Positions 6,593 to 12,797 are shown, numbered from the stretch's first letter. The stretch is 16,066 nt of DNA from CAZPYT01 sp964590955 (GCA_964590955.1 CAZPYT010000020.1:1-16066); one strand, 5' to 3'. Notes: generated by a model not told the origin, from the sequence alone. Made by a program: numbers and translations.

Positions 6593-6672
6593 TTCCTAAA
6601 TACGGAATCGAACCGTTCATCTGATTTTTTAGTATAAAAACCAGCGCTCTGCCATTGAGCTAAAATTAGGAA
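6593..6672 (-). tRNA. tRNA-like element with an enlarged anticodon arm; identity unassigned
   Basis: The minus strand has a perfect 7-bp acceptor stem (TTCCTAA with TTAGGAA) and a D arm with the classic TAGCTCAATGGCAGAGC. It also has a 5-bp anticodon stem (CTGGT with ATCAG) and a T arm with GGTTCGATTCC. It departs from a normal tRNA in three places. The anticodon loop is 14 nt instead of 7 and can form four more A-U pairs. Three extra bases separate acceptor and D stems. Two bases separate the T stem, here only 4 bp, from the acceptor. No CCA is encoded. An anticodon cannot be assigned; if 7 nt (TATACTA) were removed as an intron the loop would read TTTAAAA. It could be a decayed tRNA, an intron-containing one, or a processing signal for the RNA that follows. 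Confidence 0.5.
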
Positions 6673-6710
6673 TTCTCAAAAAAAATTTGTTTCTGAGATT
6701 TGGTTTCTGA

Positions 6711-6739
6711 AATATACAATATTCATTAAACGTTGTCAA
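6711..6739 (-). promoter_or_regulatory. Promoter of the tRNA-like/ncRNA locus
   Basis: A consensus TTGACA (6734-6739), 17-bp spacer and TATATT (6711-6716) on the minus strand predict a start near 6704, about 32 nt before the tRNA-like element. It is the best -35 box in the window. Confidence 0.75.
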
Positions 6740-6764
6740 ATAGGCAAATCTGACTAAAAACTAA

Positions 6765-6781
6765 TGATACATATTATATCA
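6765..6781 (-). promoter_or_regulatory. 17-bp palindromic extended -10 element, copy 1
   Basis: TGATATAATATGTATCA has TGATA and TATCA arms around a -10 box (6773-6778). It matches elements at 9460, 11343, 11771 and 12805 that drive small genes. Here it lies between the recG stop and the tRNA-like/ncRNA locus and would be a second, upstream promoter for that locus. Confidence 0.6.
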
Positions 6782-6800
6782 ACTTATAGCATCAGCCTGA

Positions 6801-8816
6801 TTAGTTATTACCCACGTACTGTCCTGCCCTGTCATAAAGTTTTTTCTTTAATAATGGATATCGATCAAGTTTATTGAAATATTCTTCAGCATATTTTTTT
6901 GCTTTTTCCAGCATCTTTAAATCAGACAGTCTGGCAATTTTAAGCTTTTTAAAACCGCTTTGCATGGTGCCGTAAATGTCTCCATGTCCGCGTATTTGTA
7001 AGTCTTTTTCAGCCAGCAATAACCCGTTGTTGATTTCCTCCAGATATTTAAGTCTTGAATAGGCATCTCTGCTATTTGAACTCATAAATATAAAACAATA
7101 GCCCTCTTGTCCTTTTCTACCGATTCTACCCCTCAATTGATGTAAACTTGCCAGTCCGTACCTCTCAGCGCTTTCTATGACCATTATTGAGGCTTCTGGG
7201 ATGTCTATTCCTACCTCTATAACCGGTGTCGAGACCAAAACTTTAATTTCCTCACGTTCGAATTTTTCTACCACTTCATACTTTTCTTTGTTCGACATTT
7301 TTCCATGAAGCAAGCCAACAGATAAATCTGCAAAAACCCCTTTTCTTAGTTTTTCGAATTCTGCAGTAGCGGCCTTTACATTTTCAAAATCCTCGTGTTC
7401 TGATTCTTCAATAAATGGACACACGATAAATGTTTGTTTGTTTTGTTTGCGAATCCATTCAAATTGCTGTTCTCTCAGTTTTTCCGGTATAACTTTAGTA
7501 TTAATTCTCTTATCTTTACCCGGTATTGGCTGCAGTTGCGAAATTTCTAAATCTCCATACAAAGTTAATGCAAGAGTTCGTGGAATAGGAGTTGCTGTCA
7601 TTGTCAATAAATGAGGCGTATAGTTGCCATTTGTTCTTGCCAATTGCGTTCTTTGTTCTACTCCAAACCTTTGCTGTTCATCAATTACTACCAGCCCTGC
7701 GTTTTCATATTTGCCGTTATATAGCAGTGCGTGTGTCCCAATTAAAATAAATGCTTTTTCCTTAATTTCAGTCTTTTTTGCGGAAGTATTCAAATGTACA
7801 GAGACTCCTAATGGTTCAAGGTATTTTTTGAAAGTTTCATAATGCTGCTTGGCTAAAATTTCTGTTGGAGCCATATATAAAACATTAAGATTGTTCAAAT
7901 GAGTTAGGTATGCTGCTACAACTGCCACCAGAGTTTTTCCGGTGCCCACGTCGCCTTCAAGCAGTCTGTTCATCGGGTGAGGTTTTTTCATTTCATGTTT
8001 TATTTCTTCTATTGCCTGTTTTTGAGATGTTGATAACTCAAAATCTAAAGACCTAATTAAATTGTCCAATTTATCTTCATAGATGAGACTATTTATGACT
8101 ATAGCTTTCAAATTCTGCCCCCATAAAGCTTTTCTTTCGGCGACTTTTAATAATTCCAGCAGAAGCTCTTCTATTTGAAATCTCTTTACGGCATGATTAA
8201 CTTCGACCATGCCTCTTGGAAAATGTATTTGTTTTAAAGCTTTTGTAATGTCAGGCAAATTTTCAGCATTTAAAATATCTTTTGGCAGAAATTCCTCGAT
8301 AATTGCAGAATTTTGTAAAACATCGCTAATTTTTTGACGCAGCCATTTCGATGAAAGTCCGGTAGTTTCAGGGTAGATTGCAACCAATCTGCCAGTACTC
8401 AAATTATGTTCTCCTATCAGTTCAAAATTAGGAGCAAACATAGCTGGCTTTTTATTAAAAAGATTGATCTTGCCGCTAAAATTATACTTTTCACCTGGTT
8501 TTAAAGTTTTTTTGAGATAGTGGCTGTTAAACCAAACTATATCCATTTTTCCCGTAAGATCTGTGATCTGAGCTTGTGTCAAACGCTTTCCGTATTTTGT
8601 AAATATATTTTTCACATCACCCAAGTTGGCTTGAATAGTAGCAGTCTCCCCTACTTGTATATCCGCAATATTTTTTACCTCAGAATAATCGTCATATCTA
8701 AATGGAAAATGATACAAAAGATCTTCTACATTATAGATCTCAAGCTTTTCAAGCAGCATCTTAAATTTTGGACCAATTTTTGGAATTGCCGATACCGGGT
8801 CTGTGAGTTCTAGCAT
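6801..8816 (-). CDS. recG: ATP-dependent DNA helicase RecG
   Basis: RecG is a superfamily 2 translocase that remodels stalled replication forks and Holliday junctions. The 671-residue protein has an N-terminal helical and OB-type wedge domain (about 1-150) and Walker A GDVGTGKT (about 288-295). It has DEQQRF where the family usually has DEQHRF (about 379-384), TATPIPRTL (about 407) and the C-terminal helicase block VIEVGIDIPEAS through HQLRGRIGRKGQ. The RecG-specific DLQIRGHGDIYGTMQSG lies near the end. Length is close to normal. The ATG at 8816 has no Shine-Dalgarno site, but a TGTTAAAAT box ends 6 bases upstream, predicting a leaderless message. Confidence 0.97.
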   Translation of the reverse strand: MLELTDPVSAIPKIGPKFKMLLEKLEIYNVEDLLYHFPFRYDDYSEVKNIADIQVGETATIQANLGDVKNIFTKYGKRLTQAQITDLTGKMDIVWFNSHYLKKTLKPGEKYNFSGKINLFNKKPAMFAPNFELIGEHNLSTGRLVAIYPETTGLSSKWLRQKISDVLQNSAIIEEFLPKDILNAENLPDITKALKQIHFPRGMVEVNHAVKRFQIEELLLELLKVAERKALWGQNLKAIVINSLIYEDKLDNLIRSLDFELSTSQKQAIEEIKHEMKKPHPMNRLLEGDVGTGKTLVAVVAAYLTHLNNLNVLYMAPTEILAKQHYETFKKYLEPLGVSVHLNTSAKKTEIKEKAFILIGTHALLYNGKYENAGLVVIDEQQRFGVEQRTQLARTNGNYTPHLLTMTATPIPRTLALTLYGDLEISQLQPIPGKDKRINTKVIPEKLREQQFEWIRKQNKQTFIVCPFIEESEHEDFENVKAATAEFEKLRKGVFADLSVGLLHGKMSNKEKYEVVEKFEREEIKVLVSTPVIEVGIDIPEASIMVIESAERYGLASLHQLRGRIGRKGQEGYCFIFMSSNSRDAYSRLKYLEEINNGLLLAEKDLQIRGHGDIYGTMQSGFKKLKIARLSDLKMLEKAKKYAEEYFNKLDRYPLLKKKLYDRAGQYVGNN

Positions 8817-8822
8817 GTGTTT

Positions 8823-8831
8823 ATTTTAACA
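8823..8831 (-). promoter_or_regulatory. Extended -10 promoter of recG
   Basis: TGTTAAAAT on the minus strand is a TGn-extended -10 box whose predicted start site coincides with the A of the recG ATG (8816). No convincing -35 box is seen. Confidence 0.55.
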
Positions 8832-8866
8832 GGTGTACAAAAAAAATTATTAATCTATATATAATT

Positions 8867-8915
8867 AAGGACTTAAACACTCGTATAATAACCGAATGAT
8901 TAAGTCCTTTTTTTT
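8867..8915 (+). terminator. Hairpin with T8 tract, plus-strand orientation
   Basis: AAGGACTTAA (8867-8876) pairs perfectly with TTAAGTCCTT (8900-8909) around a 23-nt loop, and eight T (8908-8915) run from the stem end on the plus strand. All annotated neighbours are on the minus strand, where the stem is followed only by AATTATATATAG. It may serve the upstream minus-strand small genes as a weak bidirectional terminator, or it may mark an unannotated plus-strand transcript. Confidence 0.55.
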
Positions 8916-8959
8916 AACGCTTCTCGAAAAGTGAACAATTTCAAGAGAAGTTTCTAGCC

Positions 8960-9193
8960 TTACGGGGCTTCTTCAGTGATCTTGATCGTGAACACCGGCC
9001 CTTGAACGTTTGTTACCTTTGCATCGAAGGTTTTAAAATCGCAGCTTCTGCCAGGTCTTACGGTGATTTGCGTTCCTGGTGTTACGGTAGACATACCGCT
9101 TACGTTCACCGTTTGGTTTTCCGAGTCGTATTCGCCAGTGTGTTCCGATTCTATACCTGTCCCTGATACCTTGATCAAACAAGGGAATTTCAT
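8960..9193 (-). CDS. Small beta-rich orphan protein (77 aa)
   Basis: The product starts MKFPCLIKVSGTG and shows alternating hydrophobic/polar segments with many Thr, Val and Gly, suggesting a small all-beta domain. It has no signal peptide or membrane helix. I do not recognise it. The ATG at 9193 has AGGAG (9199-9203) 5 bases upstream. The in-frame GTG at 9211 lies next to the -10 box, upstream of the predicted transcription start, and is less likely. It follows the next small gene (stop at 9238) and has its own TATAAT. Downstream lie a weak 6-bp hairpin (8920-8925 with 8945-8950) and the stem at 8867-8909. Base composition looks richer in G and C than recG. Confidence 0.8.
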   Translation of the reverse strand: MKFPCLIKVSGTGIESEHTGEYDSENQTVNVSGMSTVTPGTQITVRPGRSCDFKTFDAKVTNVQGPVFTIKITEEAP

Positions 9194-9211
9194 ATATTCT
9201 CCTTTCTCCAC

Positions 9212-9217
9212 ATTATA
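9212..9217 (-). promoter_or_regulatory. -10 box of the 77-aa small gene
   Basis: TATAAT on the minus strand predicts a start near 9205 and a 12-nt leader that just includes the AGGAG site. No TGn extension and no good -35 box are visible, so read-through from the upstream small gene may also supply the message. Confidence 0.5.
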
Positions 9218-9237
9218 ACCGGGAATATCGTAGATGG

Positions 9238-9438
9238 TTATTTCAGAAAAACATCTTTTTTACTTACACCGCAAACAACCATTTCGCCAAGGTCTGTTGG
9301 ACCATCAGTGATTCTTACTCTTTCCCCGTCGAGATCCATGATATCGAAATCTGTTGGTGGTTGTTGAAAGACAAACTTTTTATCTGCGGGATAGTATTTG
9401 CCTACGTAATCTTTACCTTCGTATTCTAATACAGCCAT
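9238..9438 (-). CDS. Small orphan protein (66 aa), beta-rich
   Basis: The product begins MAVLEYEGKDYVGKYY and is rich in Asp, Val and aromatic residues, with short alternating hydrophobic strands, consistent with a small beta barrel or SH3-like fold; this is inference only. No known family is recognised. GGGAG (9445-9449) lies 6 bases before the ATG. The promoter is the second copy of the 17-bp palindromic element. Its stop is 20 bases before the -10 box of the following small gene, so the two may be partly co-transcribed. Confidence 0.78.
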   Translation of the reverse strand: MAVLEYEGKDYVGKYYPADKKFVFQQPPTDFDIMDLDGERVRITDGPTDLGEMVVCGVSKKDVFLK

Positions 9439-9459
9439 TGTTAACTCCCTCGGTCTATT

Positions 9460-9476
9460 TGATGTATATTATATCA
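9460..9476 (-). promoter_or_regulatory. 17-bp palindromic extended -10 element, copy 2
   Basis: TGATATAATATACATCA on the minus strand has a TGn-extended -10 (9468-9473) and predicts a start near 9461 with a leader of about 23 nt containing GGGAG. It drives the 66-aa small gene. Confidence 0.65.
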
Positions 9477-9538
9477 CATCACCCGTCACGAATAGCTCAT
9501 AGCGCATTAACGTCGATTTAGTAATTATTTCCAAATAA

Positions 9539-9685
9539 CTAAAACAAATAAGGCAAAATTGAGGTTGCCAATAAGGCTATAGTAGCAATCAAGATCAAAA
9601 AGTTAGCTATACTTTTAGGTCTTAGTGTCCTTTTTATCTTCTTCTTAATTAATTTTGACTTTGATATTTCTTTTTCTTTAAACAT
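9539..9685 (-). CDS. 48-residue single-helix membrane peptide, coupled to tyrS
   Basis: The ATG (9685) directly abuts the tyrS stop, reading TAGATG, so it would be translated by coupling. The product has a strongly basic N-terminal half (Lys/Arg-rich, 1-23) and a hydrophobic C-terminal helix (about 26-47) ending LPYLF, as expected for an inner-membrane protein with its N-terminus in the cytoplasm. No Shine-Dalgarno site is apparent apart from A/G-rich tyrS codons. I do not recognise a family. The clean basic/hydrophobic pattern and immediate coupling make chance less likely, but it is short. Confidence 0.6.
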   Translation of the reverse strand: MFKEKEISKSKLIKKKIKRTLRPKSIANFLILIATIALLATSILPYLF

Positions 9686-10891
9686 CTATTTCGCTTTCAC
9701 AAAATTTCTTTTTCCTAGTTTTATTACTTGTCCTGATTTTAACTCTATTTCTTGTGCTGGGTCTATATATTTTGTCCCATCAACTTCAAATCCGCCTTGT
9801 TTTATAATTCTTTTCAAGTCAGATGATGACAGCTCGCTTATATCTACTGCTATGCTCAAAATTGTTCTTTTACCAGATAATGTCATCTCCGGGAGCTCGT
9901 CCGGTGAGTTTTTATTTTGTACTGTATTTTCAAAATGTATCTGCCCTTTTTTAGCGTCATTTCCACCTTTTATGGTTTTCACAATTTCGTACGCCATTTG
10001 TTTTTTGTAAGTCATTGGGTTTTCGCCTGCTTCAATATTTTTCTCGATTTCGCTGATTTCTGATATTTCCATATCCGTCAAAAGCGTTAAACCTTTGATA
10101 ATAAACTCATCTGCATAAGACATTGCTTTACCATACATATCTTCCGCCGAATCACTTAAATTTATACCATTGCCTTTTGTTTTGCTCATTGTTCGCGCGT
10201 CCGGTGCTTCCATCAAAATGTTAGCTCTTATAAATTTCTCTTTGTTTAGATAAGACTTACAAAGACTACGTCCTACTAGCATGTTAAAAATTTGGTCAGT
10301 TCCGCCGATTTCTAAGTCGACGTTCATGGCGACGCTGTCATAACCTTGCATAAGCGGATATATAAATTCTTGTACACCAATAGGGTTATTTTCTTTAATT
10401 CGTCTTTGAAACATATCACGTTCGATCATTTGCTGAACTGTTGCCTTGCTCATTAATTCAATTAGTTGTTCGAGTTTTAATGCAGAAAGCCACTCGTAAT
10501 TGTGTTTAAATTGCACAGGATTATCCCCAGCAAAATTAATAAGTTGAGCCGCCTGCTTTTTCCAGCCGTTAGCATTTTTTTCTACTTCATCAAGCGTAAG
10601 AAGTTTTCTGGTGGAATCTTTATCCGGGTCTCCCACTCTAGCAGTAAAATCACCAATTAAAAATATAACTTCATGCCCGAGCTGCTGTAGAATGCGCAGA
10701 CCTCTTATACCCATTGCATGCCCTACGTGAAGATAGGGTCCGGTTGGATCAAAACCCTGATATGCTCGCAATCTTTGTCCGGACATTAGCTTTTTTTTAA
10801 GTTCATCTTTTGTAGGAAAAATATTTTCAACACCGCGGTTTAAAAATTTATCGATTAAATTTTCGTCAGTAAGTACCTTGGGTGTTTTCAT
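9686..10891 (-). CDS. tyrS: Tyrosyl-tRNA synthetase
   Basis: This class I synthetase charges tRNA-Tyr with tyrosine. The 401-residue protein has FDPTGPYLHVGHAMG (the HIGH motif as HVGH), FLIGDFTARVGDPD, and TMSKTKGN in place of KMSKS. A C-terminal S4 RNA-binding domain runs from about 340 to the end. I chose the ATG at 10891 (MKTPKVLTDEN). The open frame extends 56 codons upstream but passes through the promoter and is unconserved. A TGCTATACT box ends 6 bases before the ATG, predicting a leaderless message. The 48-aa peptide gene follows without a gap. Confidence 0.96.
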   Translation of the reverse strand: MKTPKVLTDENLIDKFLNRGVENIFPTKDELKKKLMSGQRLRAYQGFDPTGPYLHVGHAMGIRGLRILQQLGHEVIFLIGDFTARVGDPDKDSTRKLLTLDEVEKNANGWKKQAAQLINFAGDNPVQFKHNYEWLSALKLEQLIELMSKATVQQMIERDMFQRRIKENNPIGVQEFIYPLMQGYDSVAMNVDLEIGGTDQIFNMLVGRSLCKSYLNKEKFIRANILMEAPDARTMSKTKGNGINLSDSAEDMYGKAMSYADEFIIKGLTLLTDMEISEISEIEKNIEAGENPMTYKKQMAYEIVKTIKGGNDAKKGQIHFENTVQNKNSPDELPEMTLSGKRTILSIAVDISELSSSDLKRIIKQGGFEVDGTKYIDPAQEIELKSGQVIKLGKRNFVKAK

Positions 10892-10897
10892 GGGAAT

Positions 10898-10906
10898 AGT
10901 ATAGCA
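10898..10906 (-). promoter_or_regulatory. Extended -10 promoter of tyrS
   Basis: TGCTATACT on the minus strand is a TGn-extended -10 whose predicted start (10891) is the A of the tyrS ATG. No strong -35 box is visible. No T-box leader is present, since no leader exists. Confidence 0.6.
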
Positions 10907-11011
10907 TAGTAGATTGTTTTGTTTATGGTTGCGCGTAGGTCTGGGATTATTTATTACAGTTTTTACAAGTAAAGATTTGTCACAATGCAGGGTTATCTTT
11001 GTAAATATATA

Positions 11012-11060
11012 TAAAATGGAATGGTCCAGGTTATTTAAAGAGCAAATAATCTGGACCATT
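11012..11060 (-). terminator. Terminator of the 84-aa small gene at 11069
   Basis: A 17-bp stem (11020-11036 with 11044-11060, one G-T pair, 7-nt loop) is followed on the minus strand by CCATTTTATATATATTT. It begins 8 bases after the small gene's stop and separates it from tyrS. The U tract is interrupted but AU-rich. Confidence 0.7.
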
Positions 11061-11068
11061 GACGCATT

Positions 11069-11323
11069 CTACGTGATAGGGGGTGTGTCGTAAATTAATT
11101 CAATTGCATTTTCTTGTCCATCTAATGCAATCTCATAAACTTCTTTCCAGCTATCCCTACCCTCACAGTTCAAAAGAACTTTTTCCCCTTTTTTAAATTT
11201 GTCTTTGTTATTTGGGTTATCAAGCCAAAAAATACCAAATTGCTCTGACCAACTTCCCGAAATTTTAACCCCTAAACCTTCTCCGAGCGTAACCGTTGCA
11301 GGTTTGTATGAATTTTGACCCAT
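11069..11323 (-). CDS. Small orphan protein (84 aa)
   Basis: The product begins MGQNSYKPATVTLGEG. Segments such as GVKISGSW, FGIFWLD, KVLLNCEG and AIELIYD suggest five or so beta strands. I do not recognise the family; there is no membrane helix or signal. AGGAG (11330-11334) lies 6 bases before the ATG at 11323. An in-frame ATG at 11350 abuts the -10 box, upstream of the predicted transcription start, so it is rejected. The gene has its own promoter (copy 3 of the palindromic element) and its own terminator, so it is a single-gene unit. Confidence 0.8.
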   Translation of the reverse strand: MGQNSYKPATVTLGEGLGVKISGSWSEQFGIFWLDNPNNKDKFKKGEKVLLNCEGRDSWKEVYEIALDGQENAIELIYDTPPIT

Positions 11324-11342
11324 TTGCTTCTCCTTTGATATA

Positions 11343-11359
11343 TGATGCATATTATATCA
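11343..11359 (-). promoter_or_regulatory. 17-bp palindromic extended -10 element, copy 3
   Basis: TGATATAATATGCATCA on the minus strand contains a TGn-extended -10 (11351-11356) and predicts a start near 11344, leaving a leader of about 21 nt with AGGAG. It differs from copy 1 by one base. Confidence 0.65.
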
Positions 11360-11423
11360 TTTCTGAGCGTTTAGTGCAACCTATAGCCATAGGTGCGAAG
11401 TTTCTACTTTCTATCATTATGCG

Positions 11424-11470
11424 AAAAAAAATGTCGAAGAGATTTTTTGAAGATTTTCTCTACGACATTT
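11424..11470 (-). terminator. Terminator of the 84-aa small gene at 11484
   Basis: On the minus strand an 8-bp stem (AAATGTCG with CGACATTT), one T-T mismatch and a further 5-bp stem (AGAGA with TCTCT) enclose a 14-nt loop, followed by eight T. This is a strong intrinsic terminator 13 bases after the stop codon. Confidence 0.85.
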
Positions 11471-11483
11471 GGCAGTTATTTGG

Positions 11484-11738
11484 CTAATAATCAAGAATTT
11501 CGATGATCATTGATCTCGGACCATTGAATTCTTTGATTCGCCCCTCACGGATTGTGGATGCTCCCACCAATTGCACTTCGATCTGGTTGCCGACAGCGCC
11601 GTAACTTTGGAAAGTATCCACTTCGGCTGATGACAATGTTGCAATATTACCGGAGACAAAACATAGAAATTCCTTTTGGTCCCGGGGCATCCTTATCACG
11701 CTATACTTAACATTACTCTTTCTCATTGGTACTGGCAT
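11484..11738 (-). CDS. Small orphan protein (84 aa)
   Basis: The product begins MPVPMRKSNVKYSVIRM and ends RSMIIEILDY. It has alternating hydrophobic strands (FLCFVSG, QIEVQLVG, MIIEIL), consistent with a small beta-rich fold. The C-terminal pattern resembles that of the 84-aa protein at 11069 (both end with a hydrophobic strand and Asp-rich tail), but homology is uncertain. AGGAG (11745-11749) lies 6 bases before the ATG at 11738. It is a single-gene unit with a palindromic promoter and a strong terminator. No recognised family. Confidence 0.8.
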   Translation of the reverse strand: MPVPMRKSNVKYSVIRMPRDQKEFLCFVSGNIATLSSAEVDTFQSYGAVGNQIEVQLVGASTIREGRIKEFNGPRSMIIEILDY

Positions 11739-11770
11739 AATTAACTCCTTAAATTGGGGATGGTAAAAAC

Positions 11771-11787
11771 TGATAGCAATTATATCA
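11771..11787 (-). promoter_or_regulatory. 17-bp palindromic extended -10 element, copy 4
   Basis: TGATATAATTGCTATCA on the minus strand keeps both TGATA and TATCA arms although the centre differs from copies 1-3. The -10 box is 11779-11784, predicted start near 11772, leader about 34 nt. Confidence 0.65.
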
Positions 11788-11829
11788 AACATAGCTTATT
11801 TTGTAAAATGCCATTTTTTATACTGTGCC

Positions 11830-11859
11830 TGAAAAATTATCTAATTAAGTCATTTTTCA
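11830..11859 (-). terminator. Weak AT-only hairpin after the 61-aa small gene
   Basis: TGAAAAAT and ATTTTTCA form an 8-bp stem with a 14-nt loop 25 bases after the stop of the gene at 11885. No U tract follows on the minus strand, so termination here is doubtful. Confidence 0.3.
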
Positions 11860-11884
11860 AAACAATAGACCTTCCATTAAGCTT

Positions 11885-12070
11885 CTATACAGCTAATTGT
11901 CTTTCCTGGTATTGTCCGTTTGGTTTGGTGACTAGTTTAACCTTATCTTCCGGTTGTACCAGGTCGCCGGCTGCCATTTTGTTTGATTCAGAAAGTTCAA
12001 ATGTACGTGAGCGTCCATCCCATGTTCCAAGAACACTCATACCTGCGGTTAGAATCAATTTAGCATTCAC
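11885..12070 (-). CDS. Small orphan protein (61 aa), GTG start
   Basis: The product begins (V/M)NAKLILTAGMSVLGTWDGRSR and contains KVKLVTKPNGQYQERQLAV at its end, with no membrane helix. Its N-terminal LILTAG...GTW/D turn loosely recalls the 77-aa protein at 8960 (LIKVSG...GEYD), but this is not strong enough to claim homology. GGAGG lies 5 bases before the GTG. An ATG one frame off shortly downstream (GAATGC) gives no useful product. Its promoter is not the palindromic type. No family is recognised. Confidence 0.72.
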   Translation of the reverse strand: MNAKLILTAGMSVLGTWDGRSRTFELSESNKMAAGDLVQPEDKVKLVTKPNGQYQERQLAV

Positions 12071-12115
12071 GACTTCCTCCTTTTTAATATGTATTGCTGG
12101 AAAATATTTGAAGTA

Positions 12116-12124
12116 ATTTTAGCA
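12116..12124 (-). promoter_or_regulatory. Extended -10 promoter of the 61-aa small gene
   Basis: TGCTAAAAT on the minus strand, identical to the rsmD box, but here followed by a leader of about 39 nt with a GGAGG site. The downstream ATCA half of the palindromic element is absent. Confidence 0.55.
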
Positions 12125-12228
12125 TAGTGCGTCAATAAATACGCGTTTTGTGTATATCGTTGTAGTTTTTACTTCCCTTTTTAATAGGGGCAGGCAGTAT
12201 TAATGATTAATTTTTGTATTGAAAATGG

Positions 12229-12266
12229 AAACAACCACGAAATTTATGAAATTTTCGTGGTTGTTT
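12229..12266 (-). terminator. Terminator of the paralogous small-gene pair
   Basis: A perfect 14-bp stem (12229-12242 with 12253-12266) with a 10-nt loop lies 22 bases after the stop of the gene at 12289. On the minus strand it is followed by CCATTTT, the same tail seen after the stem at 11020-11060. Confidence 0.7.
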
Positions 12267-12288
12267 ATATATACTTTCTCCTCAAGCC

Positions 12289-12534
12289 TCAGTAGTTGAT
12301 ACGTTCCCTTGAGCACACGTATTGGTTGGCTAATCCTTTGGATGCAAGCCAAGCATTTGCCGCTTCCGGATCGATTTTTCCGAAAGTTTTTGTTTGTGAA
12401 GCCTTGGGATCATCCGTCAACGCGCCGTTGTTGCACAGGAAGCGAGCTGTATTTGGTTTTGATCCAAACACTGCCAGCAGGAATGAACCCTTATGCTTTC
12501 GAAAACCGAGAAGTGTGGGTGTCTGATCGATCAT
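12289..12534 (-). CDS. Small orphan protein (81 aa), paralogue of its upstream neighbour
   Basis: The product begins MIDQTPTLLGFRKHKG. It shares a pattern with the protein at 12534-12761: GSFLLAVFGSKPNTARF, then GALT, against GFVLVVDGIKAPNPRF, then GTLS, and near the ends LANQYVC against LLDRYVAAC. I infer an old tandem duplication. The ATG overlaps the upstream stop as TAATG, and no Shine-Dalgarno site is seen, so translation should depend on re-initiation. An in-frame GTG at 12543 is possible but less likely. The gene is clearly richer in G and C than the tyrS or PBP genes. Function unknown. Confidence 0.78.
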   Translation of the reverse strand: MIDQTPTLLGFRKHKGSFLLAVFGSKPNTARFLCNNGALTDDPKASQTKTFGKIDPEAANAWLASKGLANQYVCSRERINY

Positions 12535-12761
12535 TATGCACACGCCGCGACATAACGGTCCAGCAAATCATTTGTACGCAGGATTGCCGTAACGTTGCCA
12601 GTAGTTCCCCTTGCCAGATCCTTGTCAGTACAGTACGAGCTCAGCGTGCCGTCTTTCTTGACGAACCGCGGGTTTGGCGCCTTAATACCATCGACCACTA
12701 GAACAAAACCATCACCATTTTGTGAAGCGTGAACAACTTTCCTATCGTCATCTTGTGCCAT
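12534..12761 (-). CDS. Small orphan protein (75 aa), first gene of the paralogous pair
   Basis: The product begins MAQDDDRKVVHASQNGDG and contains FVLVVDGIKAPNPRFVKKDG, then a C-terminal helix-like LLDRYVAAC. GGAGG (12767-12771) lies 5 bases before the ATG at 12761. An in-frame start at 12791 lies inside a hairpin, has no ribosome site and is rejected. The promoter is copy 5 of the palindromic element, with a leader of about 45 nt that contains a 7-bp hairpin. Base and codon use (CGC, CTG, GGC, ACG) are unlike the AT-rich neighbours. That may mean recent transfer or selection for expression. Unknown family; no membrane segment. Confidence 0.8.
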   Translation of the reverse strand: MAQDDDRKVVHASQNGDGFVLVVDGIKAPNPRFVKKDGTLSSYCTDKDLARGTTGNVTAILRTNDLLDRYVAACA

Positions 12762-12780
12762 TTCGGCCTCCTTGTATATT

Positions 12781-12797
12781 ACCGTAAACATTACGGT
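12781..12797 (-). repeat. Perfect 7-bp inverted repeat in the leader of the small-gene pair
   Basis: ACCGTAA and TTACGGT pair around a 3-nt loop, between the predicted start (about 12806) and the GGAGG site. It could be an RNA hairpin near the ribosome site or a protein-binding site. Confidence 0.5.

Noticed and set aside
6388..6624. Open frames on both strands across the structured RNA
   Set aside because: They have no ribosome site, unnatural composition, and run into the tRNA-like element; the dyad helix and U tract fit an RNA gene better.
10950..11010. Imperfect hairpin TTTAC-AAAGAT with ATCTTTGTAAA as a T-box or leader for tyrS
   Set aside because: It lies upstream of the tyrS promoter, lacks T-box sequence, and has a 4-nt bulge; probably chance in AT-rich DNA.
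10892..11059. 56-codon upstream extension of tyrS
   Set aside because: It runs through the extended -10 box and part of the neighbouring terminator, and TyrRS does not carry such an N-terminus.
12309..12701. Plus-strand open frame of 130 codons opposite the paralogous pair
   Set aside because: It is antisense to two frames that have a promoter, Shine-Dalgarno site, coupling and mutual similarity; it has no ribosome site and its product looks like a shadow.
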